A DNA stretch of 64,000 nt from an uncultured Alphaproteobacteria bacterium. GTDB lineage: Bacteria; Pseudomonadota; Alphaproteobacteria; HIMB59; GCA-002718135. Location of the stretch: the NCBI GenBank assembly GCA_902620285.1, contig CACNHT010000001.1, positions 1 through 64,000 of the forward strand. The letters are read 5' to 3'. Both the position numbers and the translations under genes were made by a program. This document shows positions 46,845 through 55,329 of this stretch, piece after piece; position 1 is the first letter of the stretch, and each line of letters opens with the position of its first letter. A model generated the notes under the pieces. The model ran no database searches. It saw only the letters and a program-made list of their open reading frames with translations, and was not told where the DNA came from.

Positions 46845-47888
46845 TTAGAATGACATGTTTGCACCGATGTACCAAGCAGATCCATCAGTTGTATCATTTG
46901 CACCTTCGTCACTTGAATCAACATCAGTATAACCAAGGATTGCAGTAACACCAGAAGCAACAGCGTAAGAAACACTTGCATCAGTTACATCTTGTGAGTC
47001 AGTAGTTGTTCCTGGAGTTCCAAGAACACCGTCTTGTGATTCACCTGTAGTTAGACCAACATTAAATGTTAAGTCTCCAGTTACATATTTAACACCAACT
47101 TTAACTACGTCACCAGCAACTTCGTTAGCTACTGTATCACCAGCAGTTGAATCACCATCAGCAAAACCAACAGCAACTGTTAAATCACCAGTTACAGCAC
47201 TTAGTCCTACATGAACACCACCTGGATCATTTGAGATCGCAGTAGCACCCGTTTTAGATCCGTCAGCAGCTGATAAACCAGCACCAATAGTAACAGCAGT
47301 ATCACCAAGATCAGTTACATAAGTAGCACCAATCGCATAGTGACTGTCCACTCTGTAAGTAGCAGTAGCAGCTGCACCATTATCAGTTGAAGCTGAGAAA
47401 GACATTTTCAGACCATCAGCTAAGAAATCTGAAGCAGTATGATACTCAACACCAAATGCAGTTGATTCATTCATAAAGTCCAATCCTGTTGGAGCAGAGT
47501 TTGAAGATGTGATTGCTACACCCTCAGCACCAGCTGATCCAGGAATAGATACAGCATGTGAACCAGATGCGTTACCAGCATTTAGTACATCAAGTTTTGA
47601 ACCGTCAGTAAATGCTAAAGTAAAACCAGCATCAAAATCTTCACCACCGTTTTCATCCATTACTTTAAAGCTAGATGAAATAGTCATACCACCGTCAGTA
47701 GTTTCAGATAATGAAACAGTAAAGTTGTTATCATTAATCTGTGCGTTAGTGCTTGTTCCGCTTGTTGGCGAATCAAACTCCATACCAGTTTGGTGGTTAC
47801 CACTCATAGTAGCTGTTACAGCTTCAGCAACTGAAGCAGCACCAAGCGTAGAAACTAGAGCAGTTCCCATTAATAGTTCTTTTTTCAT
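46845..47888 (-). CDS. outer-membrane porin
   Basis: Beta-barrel outer-membrane protein of 347 residues. The signal peptide MKKELLMGTALVSTLGAASVAEA is followed by alternating amphipathic strands (e.g. FTVSLSETTDGGMTISSSFKV, YAIGATYVTDLGDTAVTIGAGLSA, LTFNVGLTTGE) and a terminal strand ending in Phe (AWYIGANMSF), the BAM signal. Only the first few residues carry Lys; the barrel is Asp/Gly/Ala/Thr-rich. GC content and codon use differ clearly from the neighbours, as expected for a very highly expressed gene. It resembles a general porin; solute specificity is unknown. AAGGAG precedes the ATG. Confidence 0.85.
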   Translation of the reverse strand: MKKELLMGTALVSTLGAASVAEAVTATMSGNHQTGMEFDSPTSGTSTNAQINDNNFTVSLSETTDGGMTISSSFKVMDENGGEDFDAGFTLAFTDGSKLDVLNAGNASGSHAVSIPGSAGAEGVAITSSNSAPTGLDFMNESTAFGVEYHTASDFLADGLKMSFSASTDNGAAATATYRVDSHYAIGATYVTDLGDTAVTIGAGLSAADGSKTGATAISNDPGGVHVGLSAVTGDLTVAVGFADGDSTAGDTVANEVAGDVVKVGVKYVTGDLTFNVGLTTGESQDGVLGTPGTTTDSQDVTDASVSYAVASGVTAILGYTDVDSSDEGANDTTDGSAWYIGANMSF

Positions 47889-47904
47889 AATTACTCCTTT
47901 TGAG

Positions 47905-47922
47905 TTAATGAATATTCATTAA
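47905..47922. repeat. 18 bp perfect palindrome in the porin leader
   Basis: TTAATGAATATTCATTAA is a perfect 18 bp palindrome just upstream of the AAGGAG ribosome site of the porin gene. It may be an operator for a dimeric regulator, or (as RNA) only a weak stem without a loop. Its location in a leader of a highly expressed gene favours a regulatory role, but this is inference. Confidence 0.4.
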
Positions 47923-48043
47923 ATACAGGCATCTTACCTATATTGAGGAAGTTAATATTTAAAAATTGAATAAATTACAAAAAAAGCATAATGATTTATT
48001 ATATTTTTTGAAACAATGTTGTTTTTTTACAACATTATACTTT

Positions 48044-48682
48044 ATGTTTAATATTAAAAAATACAATGAAATTAACGATTTTCTTAAAAAAAGCAGTAAT
48101 TCTGCCAAAATTGTCGCTATATCTAAAAATCATCCACTTAAAAGTGTGTTGGAGGCGATTAATGCCGGAGTATATATTTTTGGGGAAAATAGAGTTCAAG
48201 AAGCACAAGAAAAATTTCACAAACTTAAGCTGGATAATACAAAAATAGAACTTCACTTAACTGGGCCGCTACAATCAAATAAAGTAAAGACAGCAATTCA
48301 GCTTTTTGATGTTTTTCATACTTTAGATAGGGAAAAAATAGCAAGAGAGTTCTCAAAATATAGAGAATTACTAGTAAACAAGAAAATTTTTCTTCAGGTA
48401 AATACAGGAAAAGAAAAAACAAAAAGCGGTATTTTTCCAGAAGATACGAAAGATTTTTTGTTTTTTCTAAGGCAAGAAATGAAATTGCCCATTATAGGCT
48501 TGATGTGTATACCGCCGATAGATGATGACCCAGGATATCATTTTAAGAAATTAAAACTTCTTGCAAATGAAAATAAAATTAATGAATTAAGCATTGGAAT
48601 GAGTGATGACTATGAGAAAGCACTTCAGCTTAACCCCACATACATAAGGCTTGGAACAATTTTGTTTGGAAAAAGATCGTGA
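48044..48682 (+). CDS. YggS-family PLP homeostasis protein
   Basis: Pyridoxal-phosphate-binding TIM-barrel protein (PLPBP/YggS), about 212 residues. AKIVAISKNHPLKSVLEAINAGVYIFGENRVQEAQEKF holds the PLP-binding Lys (VxKxx) and the GENRVQE motif. LHLTGPLQSNKVKTAIQLFDVFHTLDREKIA and LSIGMSDDYEKALQLNPTYIRLGTILFG complete the family pattern. I chose the ATG at 48044 (MFNIKKYNEI); the track start at 47966 adds a 26-residue extension not seen in the family. The stop overlaps the GTG start of the next gene. Confidence 0.94.
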   Translation: MFNIKKYNEINDFLKKSSNSAKIVAISKNHPLKSVLEAINAGVYIFGENRVQEAQEKFHKLKLDNTKIELHLTGPLQSNKVKTAIQLFDVFHTLDREKIAREFSKYRELLVNKKIFLQVNTGKEKTKSGIFPEDTKDFLFFLRQEMKLPIIGLMCIPPIDDDPGYHFKKLKLLANENKINELSIGMSDDYEKALQLNPTYIRLGTILFGKRS

Positions 48683-49272
48683 AAAACGGACTAAATATAT
48701 TTTGTAACAACAATATTAAAAATTTTTTACCCTCGTTTCTTTCGGATTATGAGTTAACTATTATGAAATTAGATCAAATAAAAGATAATATACAAATATC
48801 TCAAGCAAACATAATTATTATAACTAACAATGATATTGATCTTAGGGCCTGCGGCAAGTTAAGTGACAATTGTTTAATAATTTCAAATTTAAAAAACTTA
48901 AATTTTAATAATAAATCAAACATATTAAATAGCCCACTCTCTATAAATCACTTAAAAAATAGAATTGAGCATTTTGTTCAAAACTTAAAAGTTAAGTTTC
49001 ATGATTTTTATATTTATAATGAAAAACTTATAAATCTTAATAATGATAATTTTTGCTACCTAACTAAAATAGAGCTTGAGATCTTAACTTATTTAATTAG
49101 GAAGAAAGAAACGAGTAAAAATTTTATTAAAGAAAATATTTTAAATATTAAATCAAATATGGAAACTAATTCTCTTGAAAGCCATCTTTCAAGAATAAGA
49201 AAAAAAATAAACACGATAAAAAGTAGAGTAAAAATTCAAACGAAAAATGAAAAGCTTTTAATCACGATTTAA
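48679..49272 (+). CDS. orphan winged-helix (OmpR/PhoB-type) DNA-binding protein
   Basis: A 197-residue protein with a GTG start overlapping the YggS gene. The C-terminal third fits the OmpR/PhoB winged helix: CYLTKIELEILTYLIRKKETSKNFIKENILNIKSNMETNSLESHLSRIRKKINTIKSRVKIQTKNEKLLITI. The N-terminal part keeps a receiver-like alternation of strands (NIIIITNNDIDL) but lacks the acidic pocket and obvious phospho-acceptor Asp of true response regulators. No partner kinase gene is near. Probably phosphorylation-independent; targets unknown. Confidence 0.7.
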   Translation: MKNGLNIFCNNNIKNFLPSFLSDYELTIMKLDQIKDNIQISQANIIIITNNDIDLRACGKLSDNCLIISNLKNLNFNNKSNILNSPLSINHLKNRIEHFVQNLKVKFHDFYIYNEKLINLNNDNFCYLTKIELEILTYLIRKKETSKNFIKENILNIKSNMETNSLESHLSRIRKKINTIKSRVKIQTKNEKLLITI

Positions 49273-49865
49273 TTTAAAAAATTAGGGTTTATAAGTCTAA
49301 AAAATTTTTTATCAAAAACTTCATTGAAACTATGGTTATAAATTGACAGTTTAAGAATATCATCATTAATTACCACTTCTATTCCCCTTAATATCAATGG
49401 TTGTTTTTCAAATAATACTCTTATGACAAAATTTTTTTCTTCATTATCAATTCCCTTTTTTTCTAATAATAGCTCATTATTTTTTACTTCTACTTTTCCA
49501 TCTTCAAAAAAATAAGGGTTTCTAAATATGTCATAAAAGAACCAAGCATTAGTATTTTTTGGATCAAAAAACTCATCCTCTTCAAGCTCGTAATCATAAT
49601 ACATCGCCTTATCTTTAGCTAAAATAATTAGAATTTTCGTTGGTAAAAAATACTCAGCCCTAACCCTTTTTTTACCTATGTATACCTTGCCTTCACTCAA
49701 GTTTTCTCCATCGCTCTGTATGAATGAAGCAGAAAAATCACTTAGCGAGCTTAAATAATTTAATGCCTTTGCTTTGTCTTCAGAAGCTGAATATGCCTTA
49801 GACGCAAAAAAATAAAAAACTATTATTAATATAAATAATAAATACTTTTCATTTTTTAAGAACAT
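49269..49865 (-). CDS. lolA: outer-membrane lipoprotein carrier LolA
   Basis: Periplasmic carrier that ferries lipoproteins to the outer membrane, 198 residues. The signal FLKNEKYLLFILIIVFYFFASKAYS is followed by KALNYLSSLSDFSASFIQSDGENLSEGKVYIGKKRVRAEYF, the LolA core, and YNHSFNEVFDKKFFRLINP at the end. It overlaps the ftsK 3' end by 17 bases; ftsK-lolA is a common alphaproteobacterial pair. Divergent in sequence but position supports it. Confidence 0.9.
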   Translation of the reverse strand: MFLKNEKYLLFILIIVFYFFASKAYSASEDKAKALNYLSSLSDFSASFIQSDGENLSEGKVYIGKKRVRAEYFLPTKILIILAKDKAMYYDYELEEDEFFDPKNTNAWFFYDIFRNPYFFEDGKVEVKNNELLLEKKGIDNEEKNFVIRVLFEKQPLILRGIEVVINDDILKLSIYNHSFNEVFDKKFFRLINPNFLN

Positions 49866-52080
49866 GTCTTTTGCCCGCGTTATTTGCTTCGCTTATAATT
49901 CCATCCTCTTCCATCTTTTCTACTATTCTTGCAGCTCTATTATAACCAATCTGAAGATATCTCTGAATATAGCTTGTTGAAACTTTTTGTTGTTTAACAA
50001 CAATATCAACTGCTTTACCATAAAGATCATCATTATTATTTGAAATTAAATCCTGTGAATTTGAAACACTTAAATCATCTTCTGATAATGATATTTCTTT
50101 CTTATAATCAAATGTAGCCTGTTGTTTTATATAACTAACAACTTTTTCAACCTCATTTTCCGACACAAAACCGCCATGCAATCTTTTTATTATACCGCCA
50201 TTTTCTAAAAACAACATGTCACCACTGCCCAATAATTGTTCTGCACCCATTTCGTTAAGTATTGTCCTGCTATCAAATTTACTTGATACTTTATAACTTA
50301 TACGACTAGGAAAATTTGCTTTTATTGTTCCTGTAATTACATCAACACTGGGTCTTTGTGTGGCTGTAATTAAGTGAATTCCAGATGCTCTTGCCATTTG
50401 TGCTAATCTTTGAACCAATGACTCAACTTCTTTTCCAGCCACCATCATCAAATCGGCCATTTCATCAATCACCACAACAATAAAAGGCATTTTTTCAAGA
50501 ATAATTTCTTGTTTTTCAATAATTGGCATCCTTGTATCATCATCTATACCTGTTTGAACCTCTCTAAAAAGTTTTCTTCCAGACGAAATAGTTCTTAAAA
50601 CTTTATCATTATAAGAATCTATATTTTTTACATTTAACGAGCTCATTAACTTATATCTATTTTCCATTTCTCTAACTACCCACTTAAGAGCAAATACAGC
50701 TTTCTTTGGATCAGTAACTACAGGTGTTAAAAGATGGGGAATATCTTCATAAATACTCAATTCTAACATTTTTGGATCAATTAATATCAGCTTGCATTCA
50801 TTAGGTTTAAATTTGTAAAGTATGCTTAATATCATTGTATTAATACCCACGGATTTTCCCGAACCAGTTGTTCCTGCTATTAGCAGATGTGGCATTCGCT
50901 CTAAATTTGCGAAAATACTTTTTCCAGAAATATCTTTTCCCAATGCAAGAGTAAGGGAATCATTTTCAGTTTCAAATTCGTCTTCTTGAATTAAATCACC
51001 AAATAAAACACTATCTCTTTTAGTATTTGGTATTTCGATACCCAAGCTTGTCTTACCAGGTTGAGTTGAAATTCTAGCAGAAATAGAAGACATTGCTCTA
51101 GCAATATCATCAGACAAACCTATTACTTTACTAGATTTTATTCCTGCATTTGGAATAAATTCAAATAAAGTTACAATTGGACCACTACTAAAACCAACTA
51201 TTTTTCCTTCAACACCATATTCAGACAGAGTTTTCTCTAACTTAATAGCTGAATCAGTGTTTATTTTTTCCAATTCTCTATTTTTATTATTTTTTAAATT
51301 TGATTTCGAAAGTAGATTTTTAGATGGAAGGCTAAAACTAAAATTATCTAGCTCTAGTTGTTTATTAGGTTTTGGATTATTATTTTTTTTGCTTAAATTA
51401 ACATAATTTTTTTTCTTTATTGTTGGCTCACTTCTCAATGCTTTTTTTGTAATTTTTTTTGTAAAACTTATATATTTAAATAAACTAAATACAGAAAATA
51501 TAAATTTAAAATATTTAAAAAATTTTAAGAATGAAAAAAATTTATTTATCCAAGAAAAATTTATTCTAAAAGATAAAAATATTAAAACTACACCAAATGT
51601 AAAAAGTAAAAAATTTATAATAAAATAAATAAAAATATTTTCTAGAAGATTTAAATTTATATTTGTAAATAAATCGAACAGGAACTGTGAAACTAAACCT
51701 GTTTTTAGAAAGGTTATATCAACTGATTTTATGGAAAAATTAATAAGAATTATTCCCGCTAGGTTCGATAAAAATTTCAAAATTATAAACCTGCTAAGAA
51801 TACCTAAAAGTAATTTACTACCTTCTAGTATTAAAAAAAACACCAATAAATAACTTAGTGTTCCAATGAAAATTAATGAATAACTTGATAAATAAGCACC
51901 GAAAAAACCTATAAGATTTTCAATATTGCTGTCATTAATATTGTAGTTAAATTGATTAAAACCTGGATCATTTGCAGAGTATGAGTAAAGACTGGCAAAA
52001 TAAATTAGTCCAAATCCAAATAAAACTATTCCTACTAAAAATTTAATAATAAAATTTCTAATTGAACCATACTTGAACAT
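49849..52080 (-). CDS. ftsK: DNA translocase FtsK
   Basis: Division-linked DNA pump of 743 residues. Four hydrophobic segments (about residues 12-175) anchor it at the septum, then a short Lys/Asn-rich linker, the motor with Walker A IAGTTGSGKSVGINTMI, IDPKMLELSIYEDIPHLLTPVVTD and Walker B FIVVVIDEMADLMM, and ATQRPSVDVITGTIKANFPSRISYKVSS. The C-terminal gamma winged helix has SYIQRYLQIGYNRAARIVEKMEEDGII for KOPS recognition. The linker is shorter than in E. coli. Confidence 0.97.
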   Translation of the reverse strand: MFKYGSIRNFIIKFLVGIVLFGFGLIYFASLYSYSANDPGFNQFNYNINDSNIENLIGFFGAYLSSYSLIFIGTLSYLLVFFLILEGSKLLLGILSRFIILKFLSNLAGIILINFSIKSVDITFLKTGLVSQFLFDLFTNINLNLLENIFIYFIINFLLFTFGVVLIFLSFRINFSWINKFFSFLKFFKYFKFIFSVFSLFKYISFTKKITKKALRSEPTIKKKNYVNLSKKNNNPKPNKQLELDNFSFSLPSKNLLSKSNLKNNKNRELEKINTDSAIKLEKTLSEYGVEGKIVGFSSGPIVTLFEFIPNAGIKSSKVIGLSDDIARAMSSISARISTQPGKTSLGIEIPNTKRDSVLFGDLIQEDEFETENDSLTLALGKDISGKSIFANLERMPHLLIAGTTGSGKSVGINTMILSILYKFKPNECKLILIDPKMLELSIYEDIPHLLTPVVTDPKKAVFALKWVVREMENRYKLMSSLNVKNIDSYNDKVLRTISSGRKLFREVQTGIDDDTRMPIIEKQEIILEKMPFIVVVIDEMADLMMVAGKEVESLVQRLAQMARASGIHLITATQRPSVDVITGTIKANFPSRISYKVSSKFDSRTILNEMGAEQLLGSGDMLFLENGGIIKRLHGGFVSENEVEKVVSYIKQQATFDYKKEISLSEDDLSVSNSQDLISNNNDDLYGKAVDIVVKQQKVSTSYIQRYLQIGYNRAARIVEKMEEDGIISEANNAGKRHVLKK

Positions 52081-52127
52081 ATAGTTAGATTGTAATACAT
52101 TTAGATTATGGTAATTCGAAGAAAATT

Positions 52128-53309
52128 ATGAAAGAAATTCAATCAAACATCAATATAATAGGAGGAGGTCTTATAGGGGCTGTTACAGCATATTCACTTT
52201 CTAAACTTGGCAATAAAGTAGTAGTTTTAGAGCAAAATGCTAAATTTAATCATAAAAATATTTTAGACAAAAGAACAACAGCAATTTCAGAGGGTACGAA
52301 AAAATTTCTTGAAGAAATAAATATTTGGAATGAAATTGGTAATTACGCAGAACCAATAAAGAATATCCAGATAATAGACAGAAATCAATCAAACAAAATT
52401 TATTTTGACAACCAAAGAAGAAAATCCAATCTTGGATATATAGTAAAAAACGAATTTATACTTAATTGTTTGTATAAAAAATTACAAAAACAAAAAAATG
52501 TAGAAATTTTTAATAATGTTTCTGTTAAAGACATTTTTTATAATGGCGATAGTATCACAACCAAGCAAAATAATTTCTATGTTAATGCAAATATTCTATT
52601 TGCGTGTGATGGGAAAAATAGCCACATAAGAAAAATTTTTAAAACACCAATTTATAGAAAAGATTATAAAAAAAAAGCAATTGTAATAAATTTTTATCAC
52701 TCAAAGAATCACAATAACACCGCTTACGAGTTCTTCTTTAAAAACGGACCTCTTGCAATCCTACCAATGCAAAAAAATATAAATAATTTTCAGAGTTCCA
52801 TAGTTTGGACAAACAGTAATGAATTTATAAACTCTTTACTTTCATTAGATGATAATAATATTATTTCCATTTTAAATGAAAAGATACAGGGATGTGTAGG
52901 TGAGATAAAAAAAATAATGAGCAAACAAACCTTTCCTTTAAGAGCTCATTTAAACTCTAAGTTTTATGAAAATAGAATTATTTATTTAGGAGACTCAGCC
53001 CACTCATTTCATCCAATTGCAGGACAAGGATGGAATCTAGGCATGCAAGATGTAGAAAGTATATATAATCTTGTTAAAAAATATAACTCTCTAGGTTTGG
53101 AATTAGGAGATGAAATATTTTGTAAAGAATTTCAGAAAGATAATTTTTTTAAAGCCTATAGACTGTATCAAATCACTGATAAAGTTGATAGTGTCTTTAA
53201 ATTAGACAATACAATTTTTAATCATGCAAGGTTTGCAACTATCAATTTAATTGAGAAAAGTAAAAAATTAAAAAATCAGATAAGTGATTTTGCGATGGGT
53301 GTTAATTAA
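52128..53309 (+). CDS. UbiH/COQ6-type FAD monooxygenase
   Basis: Flavoprotein hydroxylase of 393 residues in the UbiH/UbiF/VisC/COQ6 family, acting on the ubiquinone ring. The FAD fold is INIIGGGLIGAVTAYSLSKLGNKVVVLEQN, then RTTAISEGTKKFLEEINIW, the middle DG motif CDGKNSHIRK, and the second FAD site IIYLGDSAHSFHPIAGQGWNLGMQDVESI. Which ring carbon it hydroxylates cannot be decided. It diverges from ftsK and overlaps the Lon-like gene by 8 bases. Confidence 0.93.
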   Translation: MKEIQSNINIIGGGLIGAVTAYSLSKLGNKVVVLEQNAKFNHKNILDKRTTAISEGTKKFLEEINIWNEIGNYAEPIKNIQIIDRNQSNKIYFDNQRRKSNLGYIVKNEFILNCLYKKLQKQKNVEIFNNVSVKDIFYNGDSITTKQNNFYVNANILFACDGKNSHIRKIFKTPIYRKDYKKKAIVINFYHSKNHNNTAYEFFFKNGPLAILPMQKNINNFQSSIVWTNSNEFINSLLSLDDNNIISILNEKIQGCVGEIKKIMSKQTFPLRAHLNSKFYENRIIYLGDSAHSFHPIAGQGWNLGMQDVESIYNLVKKYNSLGLELGDEIFCKEFQKDNFFKAYRLYQITDKVDSVFKLDNTIFNHARFATINLIEKSKKLKNQISDFAMGVN

Positions 53310-53895
53310 TAGTTTTTCTATTATTATCTTCAACTATCTCAAGTTCTAAAATTGAATGAAGTTTTTTATAAAAATCACTTAAATTTTTTGTTTCCAAAAG
53401 AGCCTGTTTTTCAATGTCGCTAAAAGGGGATATCATTGCTATAAACTTAATAATTTGATTAAAATCAATATTTTGAATTTCTTCTAAATTTAAGTTAATT
53501 TTTTTGACTTTAATATATTGGCTATACTTATCTAAAAGATTATTTTTTTGTTTTTCATTTATAATGTTTTTATCTTCATCAAAATCTAACATTTCAGCTT
53601 TAACCAACCTAAACTTATATTTTTTTTCTAATTCTTTTTTAACTTTAAAACAATTAGTGCCCTGTAGACTAATTAAATATCGTCCGTCTGTTGTTTCACT
53701 AAAACTATGAATTTTTCCAATACAACCAATATTATAGAGTTTATTTTTTTTATCAGATTGTATCATGCCTATGCACCTTTCCTTTGAGAGAGCGTAGTCC
53801 ACCATTTCAAGATATCTCTTTTCAAATATATTCAGAGGCAAGCTTGTTCCAGGAAAAAGGACAGCACCGTTTAAGGGAAAGATAGGGATTTCCAT
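53302..53895 (-). CDS. Lon N-terminal (substrate-binding) domain protein
   Basis: A stand-alone LON substrate-binding domain of 197 residues: IPIFPLNGAVLFPGTSLPLNIFEKRYLEMVDYALSKERCIGMIQSDKKNKLYNIGCIGKIHSFSETTDGRYLISLQGTNCFKV. There is no ATPase or protease domain, as in other LonN-like proteins. It lies one base after the thioredoxin-TPR gene, the usual alphaproteobacterial pairing. Its biochemical role is unknown. Confidence 0.92.
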   Translation of the reverse strand: MEIPIFPLNGAVLFPGTSLPLNIFEKRYLEMVDYALSKERCIGMIQSDKKNKLYNIGCIGKIHSFSETTDGRYLISLQGTNCFKVKKELEKKYKFRLVKAEMLDFDEDKNIINEKQKNNLLDKYSQYIKVKKINLNLEEIQNIDFNQIIKFIAMISPFSDIEKQALLETKNLSDFYKKLHSILELEIVEDNNRKTIN

Positions 53896-53896
53896 G

Positions 53897-54763
53897 TTAT
53901 GAAAACATTAATTGTGAAAGTTTCTTCCTATATTGAATAGTAACTTGATCAGCATTTCCAAGTACACTAAAAAATTCTACCATCTTATTTTTTATACTAT
54001 CTTTGTTTTTTGGATAATTTTTTAGAAGAATATCCATTCCATTTTCATATTCTTTCATTGAAAAATATTTATCTGATATTTCTAAAATTAAATCTATATT
54101 ATCTGGTTCACTCTCAAGCTTATCAAGTAACTCATTTATATTTGGTCCGGATGAATTATTTTTCACAATTTCCATCTTCTTTAAAACCTGTTTAATCTCA
54201 TCCTCTTCTAGCACATCTTTTTCTAATGAATTAATGAACGCCTCAACCTCCTCAAACTGTTTAAGCTCGATCAAACACTCTAAATAAAAACAAATACCTT
54301 TGATTTCATCTGAGTTTTTAGAAATAAATTCTAGAAGAGTGTCTTTAGTTTCTTCAAACTTATTTTCAGCCATGGCTTTTTCTATTTCATTATAAAATTC
54401 GGTGAAGTCTTCATTAATTTTAGATCCTAAGCATTTTTCAATAAATTCAATAATCTGGCCCTCAGGAATAACACCCTGAAATGCATTAACAATCTGTTTA
54501 TTTTTGAATGCATAGACTGTAGGAATTGATTGAATTCTTAATTGCGCAGCAATTTGTTGATTTTCATCAATATTAATTTTTACTAAGGTGATTTTATCTC
54601 CTGATTTTGATATTATTTTTTCTAAAATTGGTGTTAATTGTTTACAAGGACCACACCAAGGAGCCCAAAAATCAACAACAATTAATTTACTTTCACTAGC
54701 TTCAATAACCTGATCATTAAACTCTGTTTCAGTAACATCTATTATATTTGAATTTTCACTCAT
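53897..54763 (-). CDS. thioredoxin-TPR co-chaperone (CnoX/YbbN-like)
   Basis: A 288-residue fusion of an N-terminal thioredoxin domain (about 1-115; VVDFWAPWCGPCKQLTPILEK with the WCGPC active site, RIQSIPTVYAFKNKQIV) and a C-terminal TPR-like helical region (KAMAENKFEETKDTLLEFI, FYLECLIELKQFEEVEAFI). Members such as CnoX protect proteins under oxidative stress and hand them to GroEL/DnaK. Unlike E. coli CnoX, this one keeps the full CGPC pair and may be redox-active. It overlaps the upstream deacylase gene by 4 bases. Confidence 0.93.
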   Translation of the reverse strand: MSENSNIIDVTETEFNDQVIEASESKLIVVDFWAPWCGPCKQLTPILEKIISKSGDKITLVKINIDENQQIAAQLRIQSIPTVYAFKNKQIVNAFQGVIPEGQIIEFIEKCLGSKINEDFTEFYNEIEKAMAENKFEETKDTLLEFISKNSDEIKGICFYLECLIELKQFEEVEAFINSLEKDVLEEDEIKQVLKKMEIVKNNSSGPNINELLDKLESEPDNIDLILEISDKYFSMKEYENGMDILLKNYPKNKDSIKNKMVEFFSVLGNADQVTIQYRKKLSQLMFS

Positions 54764-55272
54764 AAAGATTTGACTATACTATAACTATCTAGAGAAAAAA
54801 TATGAATTTTTTTATTATTTTCAAGGAGGAAGTTTATAAACCCTGATGTCTTTATACTTATAGTTGTGGTATTAATTAGGGGGTGAAAATTAATTATTTC
54901 ACTGTTAAAAAGTTTTTCATCCAAGTAAAACTCAACAACATTATCTTTGTCATTAAGAAGCGCAAATGGTGAGACTGATCCTGGCTTTATGCCCAGAAAT
55001 TGTTCTAAATATTCAGCATTAGCAAATGATAAATTCTTAGCATCGATAGATTTAGAAAATTGCTTTAAATCAACCTTTGCATTTTCATCACAACTAAAAA
55101 GAAAAAAATTATTTTTTTTATTTTTTAAAAATAAATTTTTTGTATGTGCACCTTTAATTTCACCTCTTAGATTTTCAGAATCTTCAACTGTAAATAAAGG
55201 ATCATGATCATGAATTTGAAATTCTTTATTTTTTACACTAAGTAATTCAAATAAATCTGTCTTTGTAAGCAT
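54760..55272 (-). CDS. YbaK/PrdX-type aminoacyl-tRNA deacylase
   Basis: Trans-editing protein of 170 residues in the YbaK/ProX family. HDHDPLFTVEDSENLRGEIKGAHTKNLFLKNKKNNFFLFSCDENAKVDLKQFSKSI and FLGIKPGSVSPFALLNDKDNVVEFYLDE follow the PrdX/ProXp-ala pattern, with the GxHTKNLFLK catalytic region. These proteins clear wrongly charged tRNA, usually Ala-tRNAPro. The exact tRNA specificity here is inferred. It is the first gene of a deacylase-thioredoxin-Lon-like operon, divergent from crtI. Confidence 0.92.
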   Translation of the reverse strand: MLTKTDLFELLSVKNKEFQIHDHDPLFTVEDSENLRGEIKGAHTKNLFLKNKKNNFFLFSCDENAKVDLKQFSKSIDAKNLSFANAEYLEQFLGIKPGSVSPFALLNDKDNVVEFYLDEKLFNSEIINFHPLINTTTISIKTSGFINFLLENNKKIHIFSLDSYSIVKSL

Positions 55273-55329
55273 AAATAATATTATATTTATTAAGAAATAA
55301 GGTATTTAAATACAATTACAAAATTAACA

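Noticed and set aside
46751-46981. 76-codon minus-strand ORF over the porin 3' end
   Set aside because: It is an out-of-frame shadow of the porin gene and runs through the terminator hairpin.
48679-49272. Full two-component response regulator
   Set aside because: The N-terminal half lacks receiver catalytic residues, so only the DNA-binding domain is claimed.
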